Source: Zavarzinella sp.
GTDB taxonomy: Bacteria > Planctomycetota > Planctomycetia > Gemmatales > Gemmataceae
Assembly: GCA_041399155.1 (NCBI GenBank)
Contig: JAWKTI010000001.1
Location: forward strand, 372,001-436,000
Length of the DNA: 64,000 nucleotides
Direction of reading: 5' to 3'
The notes beneath the pieces were generated by a model that was given only the letters and a program-made list of their open reading frames with translations, was not told the DNA's origin and did not search any database. Of the stretch, positions 18,366 to 27,342 are shown one piece after another. Position numbers and translations under genes: made by a program. How positions within the stretch are numbered: the stretch's first letter is position 1; every line of letters begins with the position of its first letter.

Positions 18366-18823
18366 AATGCCATCATTTAACACAGTTGCTATAGGTGCAC
18401 ACAACCCAGATCTTCATAAAAACTTACGTGTGGCTGTGGGGCATATTCCTGTCGACAAAAATGATATTGAGGCTAGTTTTATGGGTGCCCCAAATATCTC
18501 TCGTACACGCAAATCCGCTCTTTCCGAGCTATTGAATGACGTCGTTGCACATGGCGTAAGGTGTCCTGCTAAGCGTACTGATCTTTTGGTCTTGCCTGAA
18601 GTATCGATTCCGCATAGCTGGGCAACGTTTATCACTCGATGGGCAAAATCGCACCAAATTGGTATTGTCTGTGGACTTGAGCATCGCTTGGATAACCAAG
18701 GTTGCGCCTGGAATGAACTGCTTGCCGTTCTCCCTTTTCGTAACCAAAATGGCACTAAAGAGTGTATACCAGTTCGCAGGCTTAAAAGACACTATTCACC
18801 GCATGAAACATTCTTGCTAACAA

Positions 18824-18832
18824 ACAACAATT
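18824..18832. repeat. Left 9-bp target-site duplication of the IS
   Basis: ACAACAATT immediately before the left IS end, repeated exactly at 20463-20471. The exact match shows a recent, simple transposition event. Confidence 0.95.
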
Positions 18833-20462
18833 GAGTGCAACCGGTCATCCGGGCAAGGGTAATAAGTGGGACAGATTGAGCTGTTTGCGGAACCTGTCTG
18901 TTCTTTGGTATTCCTGGTTAGCCAGGTAAATATGAAAATCTCTGGTTCGACCTGCCAGATCAATTGCTCGGGCGTGTAGCATTGCCTGGGCCCCTTTCGT
19001 TTTCCATCTCATTCCCGTGCGGCACATTCGATCCATCACCAGGTGCCGACAAGCCCCTTCAATCACCCCAGTTGCAATCGGCAGCCCTTGCTGCAAATAG
19101 CTGTCATATCTCATCCGGTGGTAGTTCTTTTCAAAGTAGTTGCAAACCTGATTAATCTTCTTTAACTTTTCTGCTTTCAATTCGCTTTTTGTCGCTTTCT
19201 GACGGATTCCCGAAACCACACTTTTCACATCTCCCTTCAGGATTCTCAATAGGCGGTCTCGAGCAAACGCTTCCTGATGTTCACGGTGAGACTCAAACAC
19301 TTTTGCCGCATCCCACACATAACTGGCAACATGAATGATATCCAGGATATCAATTGTTTCGTATGAATCGAAATTGACATCAGATGCTTCCCACAAACTG
19401 GTCTGACCATCCATCAGCCGTACCAAAGGCTGACCTGATTGGTGGCGACGTTCGACCTGTTCTGCTGCCCACACCATCGCGTGGTGCGTGCCTCTGATCA
19501 GCACCCCCTCCGCATCACATTGCGACAAAAATCCCGCAACCACTTTGCCCACCGGTTCGGGGCGTTTCTCCTCACGATTCGAGTTTTCTCGAAATAACGC
19601 TGCGACAATCTCTTCAGCCGTTCGAAAATATTCATTCACGGAATATACGGTCGCCAGCGTCGCCATACGCCGATTACCAGGAAAATACCGTTGATCAAAC
19701 GCTGGAATCGCCTTCGTCTTGCGAACCATGGGGACTCCTTTGGCATCGGCACTCACCACCAGAATCTTTCCCTCTGCTGTTGGTGCAGGAATTGGGATCT
19801 CATTCAGAAACTGTTCTGCAGATTCACTCAGATTGTGGATATTTCGTTCCAGAGTATCGACCGGACTCTTTTGCAGATACAACAAAGAAATCACATCTGA
19901 TGATTCCTGATACGACATCTTTGTGCTGAGATAATGCATGACCTCGCGAAACCACGGAGAATATGTGTTTGCTGGCATCTGAATCATGACATCCACAGGA
20001 TACAAATCAATCTTGCGGCCAAGATCGACGCCATAAACATACTGCTCAAACCGATGCTCACCAAAGATCGTTCGGATGGACCGTTGTCGGGGTTCTTCGC
20101 TGCGATGAAGCACTTCACCTGTTTCTGTCTGGATCTTTTCTCCCACGTCGCCATCGCCAAGCATTTCCAGGTACAACGAGATTGCTGAAGCACCAATTTG
20201 AGCAACCGATTGTTGAACATGTTGCTCGAAATCACGAATCGGCATGCATTCCTGTACAGCACGATTGACTTCTGATGCGAGTCGATCAAATAGGCCAAAC
20301 AGGAAGTTGGGGTTGATTGAAGAAGATGTGTCTGGGATAATCATTATTGGGTCTCCTGCGATGTTTGGTTGTCAGAACCCTGATATCGCAGAAAGACCCA
20401 TCTTTTTACACCCCAATTTGCTAAATCAGTTACCCAACCCTCCCGAATGACCGGTTGCACTC
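18833..20462. mobile_element. ISKra4-like insertion sequence, 1630 bp
   Basis: Complete insertion sequence. Its ends are inverted repeats beginning GAGTGCAACCGGTCAT (16 identical bases, then one mismatch and CGGG again). It is flanked by 9-bp direct repeats of the target and has one transposase gene reading leftwards that fills most of the element. The family call rests on the transposase. Both ends and the transposase frame are intact, so the element may still be mobile. It has interrupted the nitrilase gene of the RT operon, antisense to it. Confidence 0.93.
18845..20344 (-). CDS. ISKra4-family transposase
   Basis: A 499-residue transposase. The segments LVVSADAKGVPMVR, LMDGQTSLWEA, DILDIIHVASYVWDAA and GVIEGACRHLVMDRMC, followed by RTGMRWKTKGAQAML, are the conserved core of ISKra4-type DDE transposases. 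Candidate acidic residues are Asp in SADAKG, Asp in LDIIH and Glu in VIEGAC. Length is full for the family. The start ATG (20342-20344) follows AGGAGACCCAATA, a good ribosome site. The stop lies 12 bp inside the left IS end. Confidence 0.92.
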   Translation of the reverse strand: MIIPDTSSSINPNFLFGLFDRLASEVNRAVQECMPIRDFEQHVQQSVAQIGASAISLYLEMLGDGDVGEKIQTETGEVLHRSEEPRQRSIRTIFGEHRFEQYVYGVDLGRKIDLYPVDVMIQMPANTYSPWFREVMHYLSTKMSYQESSDVISLLYLQKSPVDTLERNIHNLSESAEQFLNEIPIPAPTAEGKILVVSADAKGVPMVRKTKAIPAFDQRYFPGNRRMATLATVYSVNEYFRTAEEIVAALFRENSNREEKRPEPVGKVVAGFLSQCDAEGVLIRGTHHAMVWAAEQVERRHQSGQPLVRLMDGQTSLWEASDVNFDSYETIDILDIIHVASYVWDAAKVFESHREHQEAFARDRLLRILKGDVKSVVSGIRQKATKSELKAEKLKKINQVCNYFEKNYHRMRYDSYLQQGLPIATGVIEGACRHLVMDRMCRTGMRWKTKGAQAMLHARAIDLAGRTRDFHIYLANQEYQRTDRFRKQLNLSHLLPLPG

Positions 20463-20471
20463 ACAACAATT
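20463..20471. repeat. Right 9-bp target-site duplication of the IS
   Basis: ACAACAATT directly after the right IS end, identical to 18824-18832. In the reading frame of the hydrolase it supplies N-N-L-K codons that continue naturally into the second half. Confidence 0.95.
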
Positions 20472-21087
20472 TGAAAGTCCCAATAGAACCCACGAAAAGT
20501 CTATATCATCTTTTTCAATGGCGTGGAGTCAGTTTTACAGTTTACAACTGTTATGAACTTACAAGCATTGAGGATCGAGGGCTATTCAAGGGCAAGGTGG
20601 ATTTCGTTGTATGTTCTGAGTTTAACCCTGATGTAAACTATTTTTCAAATATTGTTGAATCAGCCGCTCGTGATTTGCATTGTTACGTGATACAGGTGAA
20701 TTGCGCACAGTACGGTGATTCTCGCGTCGTTTCTCCTTCAAAAACTGAGAAACTTAACCCACTTCGAATTAAAGGTGGCGACAACCAGACGTTTCTTACA
20801 TTCAATTTACCACTCAGTAAATTGCGTTCACATCAAATCGTACAATATGGGCTACAAAAAGATTCTGAAGACTACAAACCTACACCTCCAAATTTTGATC
20901 ATGCGGAAGTTAAGAAGAGAATTCGACTAGGGAAAAAATTATTCAATAATGAATAGTAGATTATATAACTCTAATGATTGGATAATTTTTGAAATTTCGG
21001 ATTGTTTATTGTTTGCATTAAGCGGTTTAAGTTTGTATTAGCAGATAGGTCAACAATACTCTCACTAGTAGTGTACATGAAAACAGA

Positions 21088-21161
21088 TGCCCCCAAAGGG
21101 ATTCGAACCCATGTTTCGCTCCTGAGTGGGAACGCGTCCTAAGCCACTAGACGATGGGGGA
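21088..21161 (-). tRNA. tRNA-Glu-like gene (CUC) with irregular anticodon arm
   Basis: The minus strand reads as a tRNA with a Glu-type 5' half: TCCCCCA acceptor strand, then TCGTCTAGTGG...TAGGAC D-arm. The T-loop (GGGTTCGAATCCC) is normal and the acceptor 3' strand TGGGGGC pairs except at the last position. The anticodon arm is unusual. CTC is flanked by A at the 33 position instead of U. A clean 5-bp stem with 7-nt loop is not possible; the best fold has an 8-nt loop or a 6-bp stem with a 6-nt loop. CCA is not encoded. It may be a diverged functional tRNA or a decayed copy. It stands between the accessory island and core genes, with its 3' end facing the island. Confidence 0.6.
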
Positions 21162-21208
21162 CAATTCGCGAGAAGATAGGTCATTGAGAAATTACTCGAC
21201 GTGGGCAA

Positions 21209-22441
21209 TTATCTGCCGGGTGCGGGTGGCAGTGCTGGTCCGCTTGGCTGATTCGTCGGCGCAGGTACCATCGGGATCGATGGGATTGCTGGCAGGTCAG
21301 GTAACTTCGGCAGATCGACTGCTGGTGGGACAGGCAGTTTTGGATCCGAAACAGGTGCCACTGGTGGCTTCAAACTGTTTGTTGAAGGTATCGGGATGAT
21401 TACCGACGGTTCCTTTGATGGATTTTCCACTGGTGCGGGTGCTGGCTTCAACTCGGGCACGGGTGTTGGAGTTGGCGTACCGGGTGTTGGCAACGGCAGT
21501 TGTGGCAGTTCCGGCAGCGTAGAAGGCACCGGTGGGATGGTGATATCTGCCGGATTCCCAATCATCGATTTTGGCGGCAACGTGGGCTGTGGCGGTGCAA
21601 TCGGTGGCTCCGTTGTCTGTGTGGGCTGACTGCTCTTCGGCGGTGCCGTCATCGATTCCGGTGAACGACCGAAATTCAGTAACCGATACATTACCGGGAA
21701 GCGATTGCCATCCACACCATCAATTAACGGTTCATCCACAAATGGTAACAGTGGTACTGGTTTCGGAGTATCCTTTTCTGGTTGCTTTACTGGCGGCGGT
21801 GGTGGCGTTGGCTCAGCTGGCTTAGCAGGCTCATCATCACGACCGAAAATCAGGTCGCGAATTGGCCGTCTGCCGCCAAAAAGCCCACTACGTTCACGTG
21901 GAGCAGGGGTTGGTGTGGGTTGTTGCTGTACGTATTGAGAAGCGGAAGGCATTTGCTGCGAAGTAATTCCCGGGCTGATTGCAAGCGGTGGTTCCTTGGT
22001 CTGTGCTCTGGCCAGTTCAATCTGGTTCCCCTGATAGCCCAGAAAGCGATATTGCGTCAGCGACCACTGGGCATTCTTCTGCACCGTTTCCGAAGCATCA
22101 TTCGTCAGTGCCTGCTCCAGTGCAAATCCTGCTTTGGGTGAGGGTGGACGCACGCGACCAATCGCTGCTGCTGCTTCACTACGCACCATTGGACTGGGAT
22201 CGTTCTGCAGAGATTTCACTAAGGAAGGCAGAATCGCTGGATGCGTTTTTCCATCAAAATCGAGCAGTTCTTTGGCAGCAACAGCCCGTACCACTTCGGA
22301 AGGATCAGTTGCCAGCCGCTGAAGTAGTTTTTCGACGTAGGCCTCTTCATCTGCTTTTTTTCGCCGTTCAAACAGACCTGCAGACGCAGATGAAGCGAAC
22401 AGCAAACCACAGATAGAGATCAACACAATCCTGTTTAACAT
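21209..22441 (-). CDS. Secreted HEAT-repeat protein with Pro-rich tail
   Basis: About 410 residues. A signal peptide (LISICGLLFASSASA) is followed by roughly three HEAT-type helical repeats (SEVVRAVAAKELLDF; SPMVRSEAAAAIGRV; SETVQKNAQWSLTQY; about residues 35-135). The long rest is rich in Pro, Thr and Pro-Pro-Pro runs, with a few short ordered patches (RPIRDLIFGRDDEP). The start was placed at ATG 22439-22441, which follows GGTAGGAGAGGT; the longer frame has no such site. It is probably a periplasmic or surface scaffold; no enzymatic motif is visible. It is the nearest core gene beyond the tRNA. Confidence 0.82.
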   Translation of the reverse strand: MLNRIVLISICGLLFASSASAGLFERRKKADEEAYVEKLLQRLATDPSEVVRAVAAKELLDFDGKTHPAILPSLVKSLQNDPSPMVRSEAAAAIGRVRPPSPKAGFALEQALTNDASETVQKNAQWSLTQYRFLGYQGNQIELARAQTKEPPLAISPGITSQQMPSASQYVQQQPTPTPAPRERSGLFGGRRPIRDLIFGRDDEPAKPAEPTPPPPPVKQPEKDTPKPVPLLPFVDEPLIDGVDGNRFPVMYRLLNFGRSPESMTAPPKSSQPTQTTEPPIAPPQPTLPPKSMIGNPADITIPPVPSTLPELPQLPLPTPGTPTPTPVPELKPAPAPVENPSKEPSVIIPIPSTNSLKPPVAPVSDPKLPVPPAVDLPKLPDLPAIPSIPMVPAPTNQPSGPALPPAPGR

Positions 22442-22732
22442 ACCTCTCCTACCTTCAACCATCACTTGTGAATCACTTCCATCCTGGAATACAGCACCTA
22501 TCCTCCTGATCGACATCGGTCACATGGAATCGGCTGACAAAAACCACTTAATCGCAAACAATCGCAATGACACACGCGAATATACGGCAAATCGGGCAGT
22601 ATTCTTACATTAGAGTGAGATTCCAAACCGTGGAATAACGATTCGCCAATTCGAGTCGGGTGGTGTGCATCATGCGTTAAAACATGCATATTGTAATGAT
22701 TGTTCCAGTTTTTTCAAATTTTGGACAACCGG

Positions 22733-24241
22733 TTATTCCGCTGGACTGCTGGTTTCGTCCGTAAATTGTTCTAACCGCATCGAACGTGGGGCTTGACGCA
22801 GTTTTAAGATCCCACGGGATTCAATCTGGCGAATCCGCTCGCGGGTGATGCCAAAGATTCTGGCCACCTCATCGAGCGTGCGGGGGTTGCCATCTTTCAG
22901 GCCATACCGAAGTTCCAGTACTTCCCTTTCCCGTTGTGCAAGCGAACGCAGTACTTCATCAATCCGTTCCCGTAACAGCAACTGATCGACATTTTCCCCA
23001 GGTACGGTGGTGATCCGATCACGCAGAAAATCTTCCAGTGCCCGTTCGCCATCGCCGCCAAATGGTTCATGCAGGCTGACAGGATTGCGTCCCACGGCAC
23101 GTAGCGAACGAAGTTCTTCTACGGACAAGCCAGATCGTTCGGAAAGTTCTTCCAGGCTGGGTTCACGGCCCAGTTCGGTAGACATTTCGTTGCGTAATCG
23201 TTCTGTCTGCCCCAAAACGGCAATCTGGTGGCAGGGAACACGGACCGTGCGAGACAGATCGGCCAGAGCCCGCTGGATACTCTGACGAATCCACCAGGTG
23301 GCATACGTTCCAAACTTGTATTCCAGTTTGTATTCGAATTTATCCACTGCTCGGATCAGGCCGCGGTTCCCTTCCTGAATCAGGTCTGCAAAAGGCAAGC
23401 CGCGATTGCGGTATTTTTTGGCAATGGCCACCACCAGTCGCAGGTTGGCTTCCGCCAGGTCCGACCGCACCCGCTGATAGACATGCTGGCGTTTTTGAAT
23501 GCTTTTCACCAGTACTTTCAGCTCTTCTGGTTCGCTGAGCACCGATTCCATCAGCCCACGCAGGTGGGAGTTGCGTTCGAGACGTTCCTGTACCAGTTCT
23601 GGGAAATCCTCTGCAGGCATTGCCAGTGGCAGCAATTCGCTCGATTTTCGTGCCAGATCCTGCACCCACCGTTCCAGATTATCCACCCGTGGTGCCAGTT
23701 CCATCAGCAAGGTGCGGGCCTTTTTCAGGCGACGCCAGCGCTGATGGCGATAAACTTTCAGTTCTTCCAGGTCGCCCAACTGCAGCGATTTCACAAACTG
23801 CAGTTTTTCTTCCTGTAGAATGCGGGCAGCGGTGGGCACATTGACCGACAATCGACGCAGAATCTGGTCTCGTTTGCAATTTCCCGTGGCAGAGACATCA
23901 ATATTGGGATCGAGTGGGAGCTGGCCTGCCAGAACCGCTTCGAAAGTGTGCAATGTCCGATAGAGAATGTACATGGAAGAAAGGCTGGCCAGTTTGAATC
24001 GCATGCGCGAGACTTCCAGGCGGGCAGCCACTTCCACTTCTTCCGTTTTCTTAAGCATTGGGATGGAGCCCATCTGCCGCAAGTAAAGCCCTAATGAATC
24101 GTCTGCACCCCGGCTGTTGAATTCTCCAACTTCCTGAGCCAGTTCGGGATCATGGTCAAAATCGTCGTAATCGTTGGCAGCCACGCTGCCACGAGATACC
24201 ACGGATTTACGGCTTGTACCAGTTCGCATATTATTTTTCAT
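22733..24241 (-). CDS. RNA polymerase sigma-70 factor, RpoD/SigA type
   Basis: About 502 residues with a full sigma-70 core. Region 1.2 is DSLGLYLRQMGSIPML. Region 2 is EANLRLVVAIAKKYRNRGLPFADLIQEG, then FGTYATWWIRQSIQRAL. Region 3 is LGREPSLEELSERSGLS. Region 4 is LREREVLELRYGL-like, with the helix-turn-helix TLDEVARIFGITRERIRQIE. A large non-conserved insert between regions 1.2 and 2 (about 60-230) is common in primary sigmas. The extended N-terminal 1.1 region is missing, so it may be the housekeeping sigma or a close group 2 relative. ATG 24239-24241 follows GGGAAGATTC, and an in-frame ATG lies four codons upstream. Confidence 0.93.
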   Translation of the reverse strand: MKNNMRTGTSRKSVVSRGSVAANDYDDFDHDPELAQEVGEFNSRGADDSLGLYLRQMGSIPMLKKTEEVEVAARLEVSRMRFKLASLSSMYILYRTLHTFEAVLAGQLPLDPNIDVSATGNCKRDQILRRLSVNVPTAARILQEEKLQFVKSLQLGDLEELKVYRHQRWRRLKKARTLLMELAPRVDNLERWVQDLARKSSELLPLAMPAEDFPELVQERLERNSHLRGLMESVLSEPEELKVLVKSIQKRQHVYQRVRSDLAEANLRLVVAIAKKYRNRGLPFADLIQEGNRGLIRAVDKFEYKLEYKFGTYATWWIRQSIQRALADLSRTVRVPCHQIAVLGQTERLRNEMSTELGREPSLEELSERSGLSVEELRSLRAVGRNPVSLHEPFGGDGERALEDFLRDRITTVPGENVDQLLLRERIDEVLRSLAQREREVLELRYGLKDGNPRTLDEVARIFGITRERIRQIESRGILKLRQAPRSMRLEQFTDETSSPAE

Positions 24242-24538
24242 GAATCTTCCCATCCACCTGAGGTGAAGTGAACGTGGTGCAAGAGAGGTAATTCCATCTT
24301 ACACCATTACATCTGCTGAGAACAAGCAAAATATACTTTCAAAATTCAGCCCAGACCGAAAAACTTTACAAAGATACCCAAATTATCAGTCTGTTCCTCA
24401 ACACTCCTACTGATTAGACGCTGCTACTATGGACATTGGTTCACAATTGTTACAATTTTGTTGCAATCCAGTGGTCGACTGCTATCATGCATCGTAGCGC
24501 GGGGGACAAATTTTACCGGTTGAACGCACCTGCAAATC

Positions 24539-26761
24539 ATGAAAATCTACTCATTCTTTTTCGTAAGTGCCTTTTTTGCAATACTTTATCCGACGTTGCG
24601 TGCGGCAGAACCAGATGCACCCGAGACTCATTGGTCATTTCAGCCAGTTAAGAAAATCATTCCGCCAGTGGGAAACGCCGAACAGGCAGAATTGTGGACA
24701 CCTGTGGACAGTTTTATCTTTGATAAACTGAATGAGAATTCATTAATTTTTGCTTCCCGAGCATCTGCTTCCGAATTGATCCGCAGGGTCTATCTGGATC
24801 TGCTTGGTTTTCCTCCATCTCCACAACAGGTAAAGGCTTTTCTGGCAGACAATTCGCCAGATGCTTATGAAAAACTGGTCGATGAGGTGCTGCAAAGTCC
24901 TCACTTTGGAGAACGCCAGGCCCACCACTGGCTGGATGTGGTTCGATTTGCAGAATCAAATGGTTATGAAGCAGATGGTGATCGCCCCCACGCCTGGCGT
25001 TATCGGGATTATGTGATACGCAGTTTTAATGAAGATTTACCCTACAACCAGTTTCTGACCGAGCAGGTTGCTGGTGATGAATTGGCAATTCTTCACCCCA
25101 CGGATAAGGAACGGTTGCTGGTGGCAGCCAGTATGAACCGCCTGGGGCCAGTTCATCTGGTTTCCGGCAATATTGATAAAGAAGTAGCACGTCAGGAAGT
25201 GCTGACAGAAATGGTCACTGGTGTGGGGGCAGCTTTTTTGGGATTAACGATGAATTGCGCCCGCTGCCACGACCATAAGTTTGATCCGATATCGCAAAAA
25301 GATTACTACCAGATGGAGGCCTTTTTTGCGAACACCGAGATGAAAGATGTTTCGTTTGGCGACCCAGCTGTGCTGGCAGAATACGATAATAAATTAAAAA
25401 AACTTAATCAACAGATCCAGCCGCTCCGTGCTGCGGTAAAAGAAATCGACAACCGATACATTCCGATCATTCGCGAACAGAAACTGAAAAAACTGGAACC
25501 CAAATTCCAACAGGCACATCAGACCGAAGGCAGCAAACGCACCCCCACCGAAAAGGCACTGGTGCTGGAGTCACTCCCTCTCTTGAAGGTCACTTGGGAT
25601 GAAATTGTCGCAGCTTTGTCACCTGAAGATGCGATCAAACGCAAAAACCTTCGGGAACAGATTTATCACCTGGAAACTCAGAAACCTGCCCACCCGGGGG
25701 TCATCTGGACCATTCAGAATCAATCGACGATCCCGACTACCCACATTCTGAAGCGTGGGGAAGTCCACCGCAAACTGGAACCGGTGGGCCCGGATTTTCC
25801 AGAAATCCTCCGTCAGGCACCTGCAAAGAATGTGCGGCTGACCCGAGCCGATCTGGCAAAATGGCTGACGCACTCCGAACATCCTTTAACGGCAAGGGTT
25901 TACGTCAATCGCATCTGGAAACAATATTTTGGCCGTGGGATAGTTGCCACACCAAACGATTTTGGCAAACAGGGCATCCCACCAACCCACCCAGAATTGC
26001 TGGATTATCTGGCGCAGGAATTGATCCGCAACAACTGGCAGGCCAGAAAAATCCATCGCATGATTCTGCTGTCTCGCACCTATCAGCAAAGTACGCGAAT
26101 CGACAACCCACGTGGGCGTGCTGCCGATCCTAACAACCACCTGCTCTGGAAAATGCCTGTCCGTCGGCTAGATGGGGAAGTTCTGCGGGACAGCATGTTG
26201 GGAGTTGCAGGCCAACTGAACCCGCAGATGTTTGGCAATAGTGTGAAAATTCCACTGGAGCCTGAAGTTTATGACCTGCTCTTTACCGAAGGGGAACCAG
26301 ACGGACTCTGGCTGGTGACCCCGGATGCCAGGCAGCACCAACGTCGCAGTATGTATCTTTTTGCCAAGCGGAATGTTCGCCTGCCATTATTTGAAGCATT
26401 CGACCAGCCAGACCGGATCAGCCCCTGCGGACAACGGGCAATGTCCACCCACGCACCACAGGCGTTGATTCTGTTAAACGGACCGTGGACCCAGGCTAAT
26501 AGTAAAGCAATCGCGAAAGCGGTGATGCAGGAATTGCCCACTGAGACCTGGCGCGAGCGGCTGGAGCAAATTGTCTGGCGAATTTATGGACGGCCAACCA
26601 GAACTGAAGAGATGAAACTGTTTGAACAATTCATCCAGCAGCAACTGATTATCCTGCGAAAAGCTCCGGGAGTTCGTCCAGACAACGAAATTGATCAACA
26701 GGCATTACAGGATTTCTGCAAAGCACTGCTGAACAGCAACGAGTTCATCTACATCAATTAA
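24539..26761 (+). CDS. PSCyt2/PSD1 (DUF1549-DUF1553) protein without N-terminal cytochrome domain
   Basis: A 740-residue exported protein with a signal peptide (FFVSAFFAILYPTLRAAE). DUF1549 (about 45-260) shows RRVYLDLLGFPP and HFGERQAHHWLDVVRFAESNGYEAD, and ends with the heme-type CxxCH in NCARCHDHKFDP. A coiled linker follows, then DUF1553 (about 440-720: LARWLTHSEHPLTARVYVNRIWKQYFGRG-like and RRSMYLFAKRN). Unlike the second member in this window, it lacks the leading CxxCH PSCyt1 domain and has no DUF1501 partner next to it. Function is unknown; these proteins are typical of planctomycetes. Confidence 0.92.
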   Translation: MKIYSFFFVSAFFAILYPTLRAAEPDAPETHWSFQPVKKIIPPVGNAEQAELWTPVDSFIFDKLNENSLIFASRASASELIRRVYLDLLGFPPSPQQVKAFLADNSPDAYEKLVDEVLQSPHFGERQAHHWLDVVRFAESNGYEADGDRPHAWRYRDYVIRSFNEDLPYNQFLTEQVAGDELAILHPTDKERLLVAASMNRLGPVHLVSGNIDKEVARQEVLTEMVTGVGAAFLGLTMNCARCHDHKFDPISQKDYYQMEAFFANTEMKDVSFGDPAVLAEYDNKLKKLNQQIQPLRAAVKEIDNRYIPIIREQKLKKLEPKFQQAHQTEGSKRTPTEKALVLESLPLLKVTWDEIVAALSPEDAIKRKNLREQIYHLETQKPAHPGVIWTIQNQSTIPTTHILKRGEVHRKLEPVGPDFPEILRQAPAKNVRLTRADLAKWLTHSEHPLTARVYVNRIWKQYFGRGIVATPNDFGKQGIPPTHPELLDYLAQELIRNNWQARKIHRMILLSRTYQQSTRIDNPRGRAADPNNHLLWKMPVRRLDGEVLRDSMLGVAGQLNPQMFGNSVKIPLEPEVYDLLFTEGEPDGLWLVTPDARQHQRRSMYLFAKRNVRLPLFEAFDQPDRISPCGQRAMSTHAPQALILLNGPWTQANSKAIAKAVMQELPTETWRERLEQIVWRIYGRPTRTEEMKLFEQFIQQQLIILRKAPGVRPDNEIDQQALQDFCKALLNSNEFIYIN

Positions 26762-26802
26762 CAAACCTGAACATTATTTGCTTACGATACCACTCCTTTC
26801 AG

Positions 26803-27342
26803 ATGATCTCTATACGACACGCAACACTGATAAATGTCTACGGTACCCCAGCAAAACACGCTGGCTTCACAATTGTGCCAGCCGATTTTGAGTTTGTAGC
26901 ATCTTGCTCAAGCTCATCACACGCATTAGCGGAAATTCCTTCACAACTTATTCCGCCAATACTCAAAAATCCACTAACAAATCACTTCGAAGTAGCGTGG
27001 GTGAGAGCACGCATACCAAGTGTTTTCAAAATCACTCCAGACCCAACTGAAATTGAGAAAACTGTTCTTTTCATGGGTTTCGTTGCTGCAGCAGAAAATA
27101 AAATGGAAGGAGTTCCGTTTTGGTGCTCCGATTACTATGGAAGAACATCGCTCACCTTCAGTGAAGAGGAAAGCGATGAATCGCTCAAAGATCAAGTGGC
27201 AAATGCTTACTGGGGATTGCTATTAGCAGAACCGGAAATTCTGCAAGATTTCGATGTAAAAGTAATGCATATGGGCGCTAATGTTACACTTCATTTCGGA
27301 TGTGAAGACGGTGAACCATTTCTTAGGGAAATTCCTGATTGA
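26803..27342 (+). CDS. Hypothetical protein, unknown family
   Basis: A 179-residue soluble protein with no signal peptide and no domain I recognise. The C-terminal half is acidic (FSEEESDESLKDQVA, EPEILQDFDVKV). Its stop codon directly abuts the stop codon of the convergent NRPS gene with no spacer. Composition is somewhat AT-richer than the neighbours. The frame is long and clean enough to be a real gene, but no function can be inferred. Confidence 0.6.
   Translation: MISIRHATLINVYGTPAKHAGFTIVPADFEFVASCSSSSHALAEIPSQLIPPILKNPLTNHFEVAWVRARIPSVFKITPDPTEIEKTVLFMGFVAAAENKMEGVPFWCSDYYGRTSLTFSEEESDESLKDQVANAYWGLLLAEPEILQDFDVKVMHMGANVTLHFGCEDGEPFLREIPD

Larger units (their letters stand above)
18367..20956 (+). 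pseudogene. Carbon-nitrogen hydrolase (nitrilase) gene of the DRT-like system, split by an insertion sequence
   Basis: The two halves are 18367-18832 and 20472-20956. Deleting the IS plus one target duplication joins ...TNNN with LKVPIE... in frame, giving 316 residues. The nitrilase-superfamily triad is then complete: Glu in LLVLPEVS (residue 78), Lys in RRLKRHYSP (about 140) and Cys in TVYNCYEL (182). These lie in the usual order and spacing. The start ATG follows GAGGAGATTTGAA, and only one base separates it from the RT stop, so the two genes formed a tightly coupled operon. As it stands, the first half ends at a TGA created by the IS end and would lack the catalytic Cys. The second half could begin only from an ATG in the IS end (20447). 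The system is therefore probably inactive unless the IS excises precisely. Confidence 0.92.

Noticed and set aside
20447..20956. Independent 169-aa gene after the IS
   Set aside because: Its first eight codons are IS end plus target duplication, and the rest continues the nitrilase frame exactly, so it is the 3' half of one broken gene.
15698..21087. Prophage or integrative element using the tRNA as attachment site
   Set aside because: No integrase, no phage gene and no repeat of the tRNA 3' end on the left side of the island.
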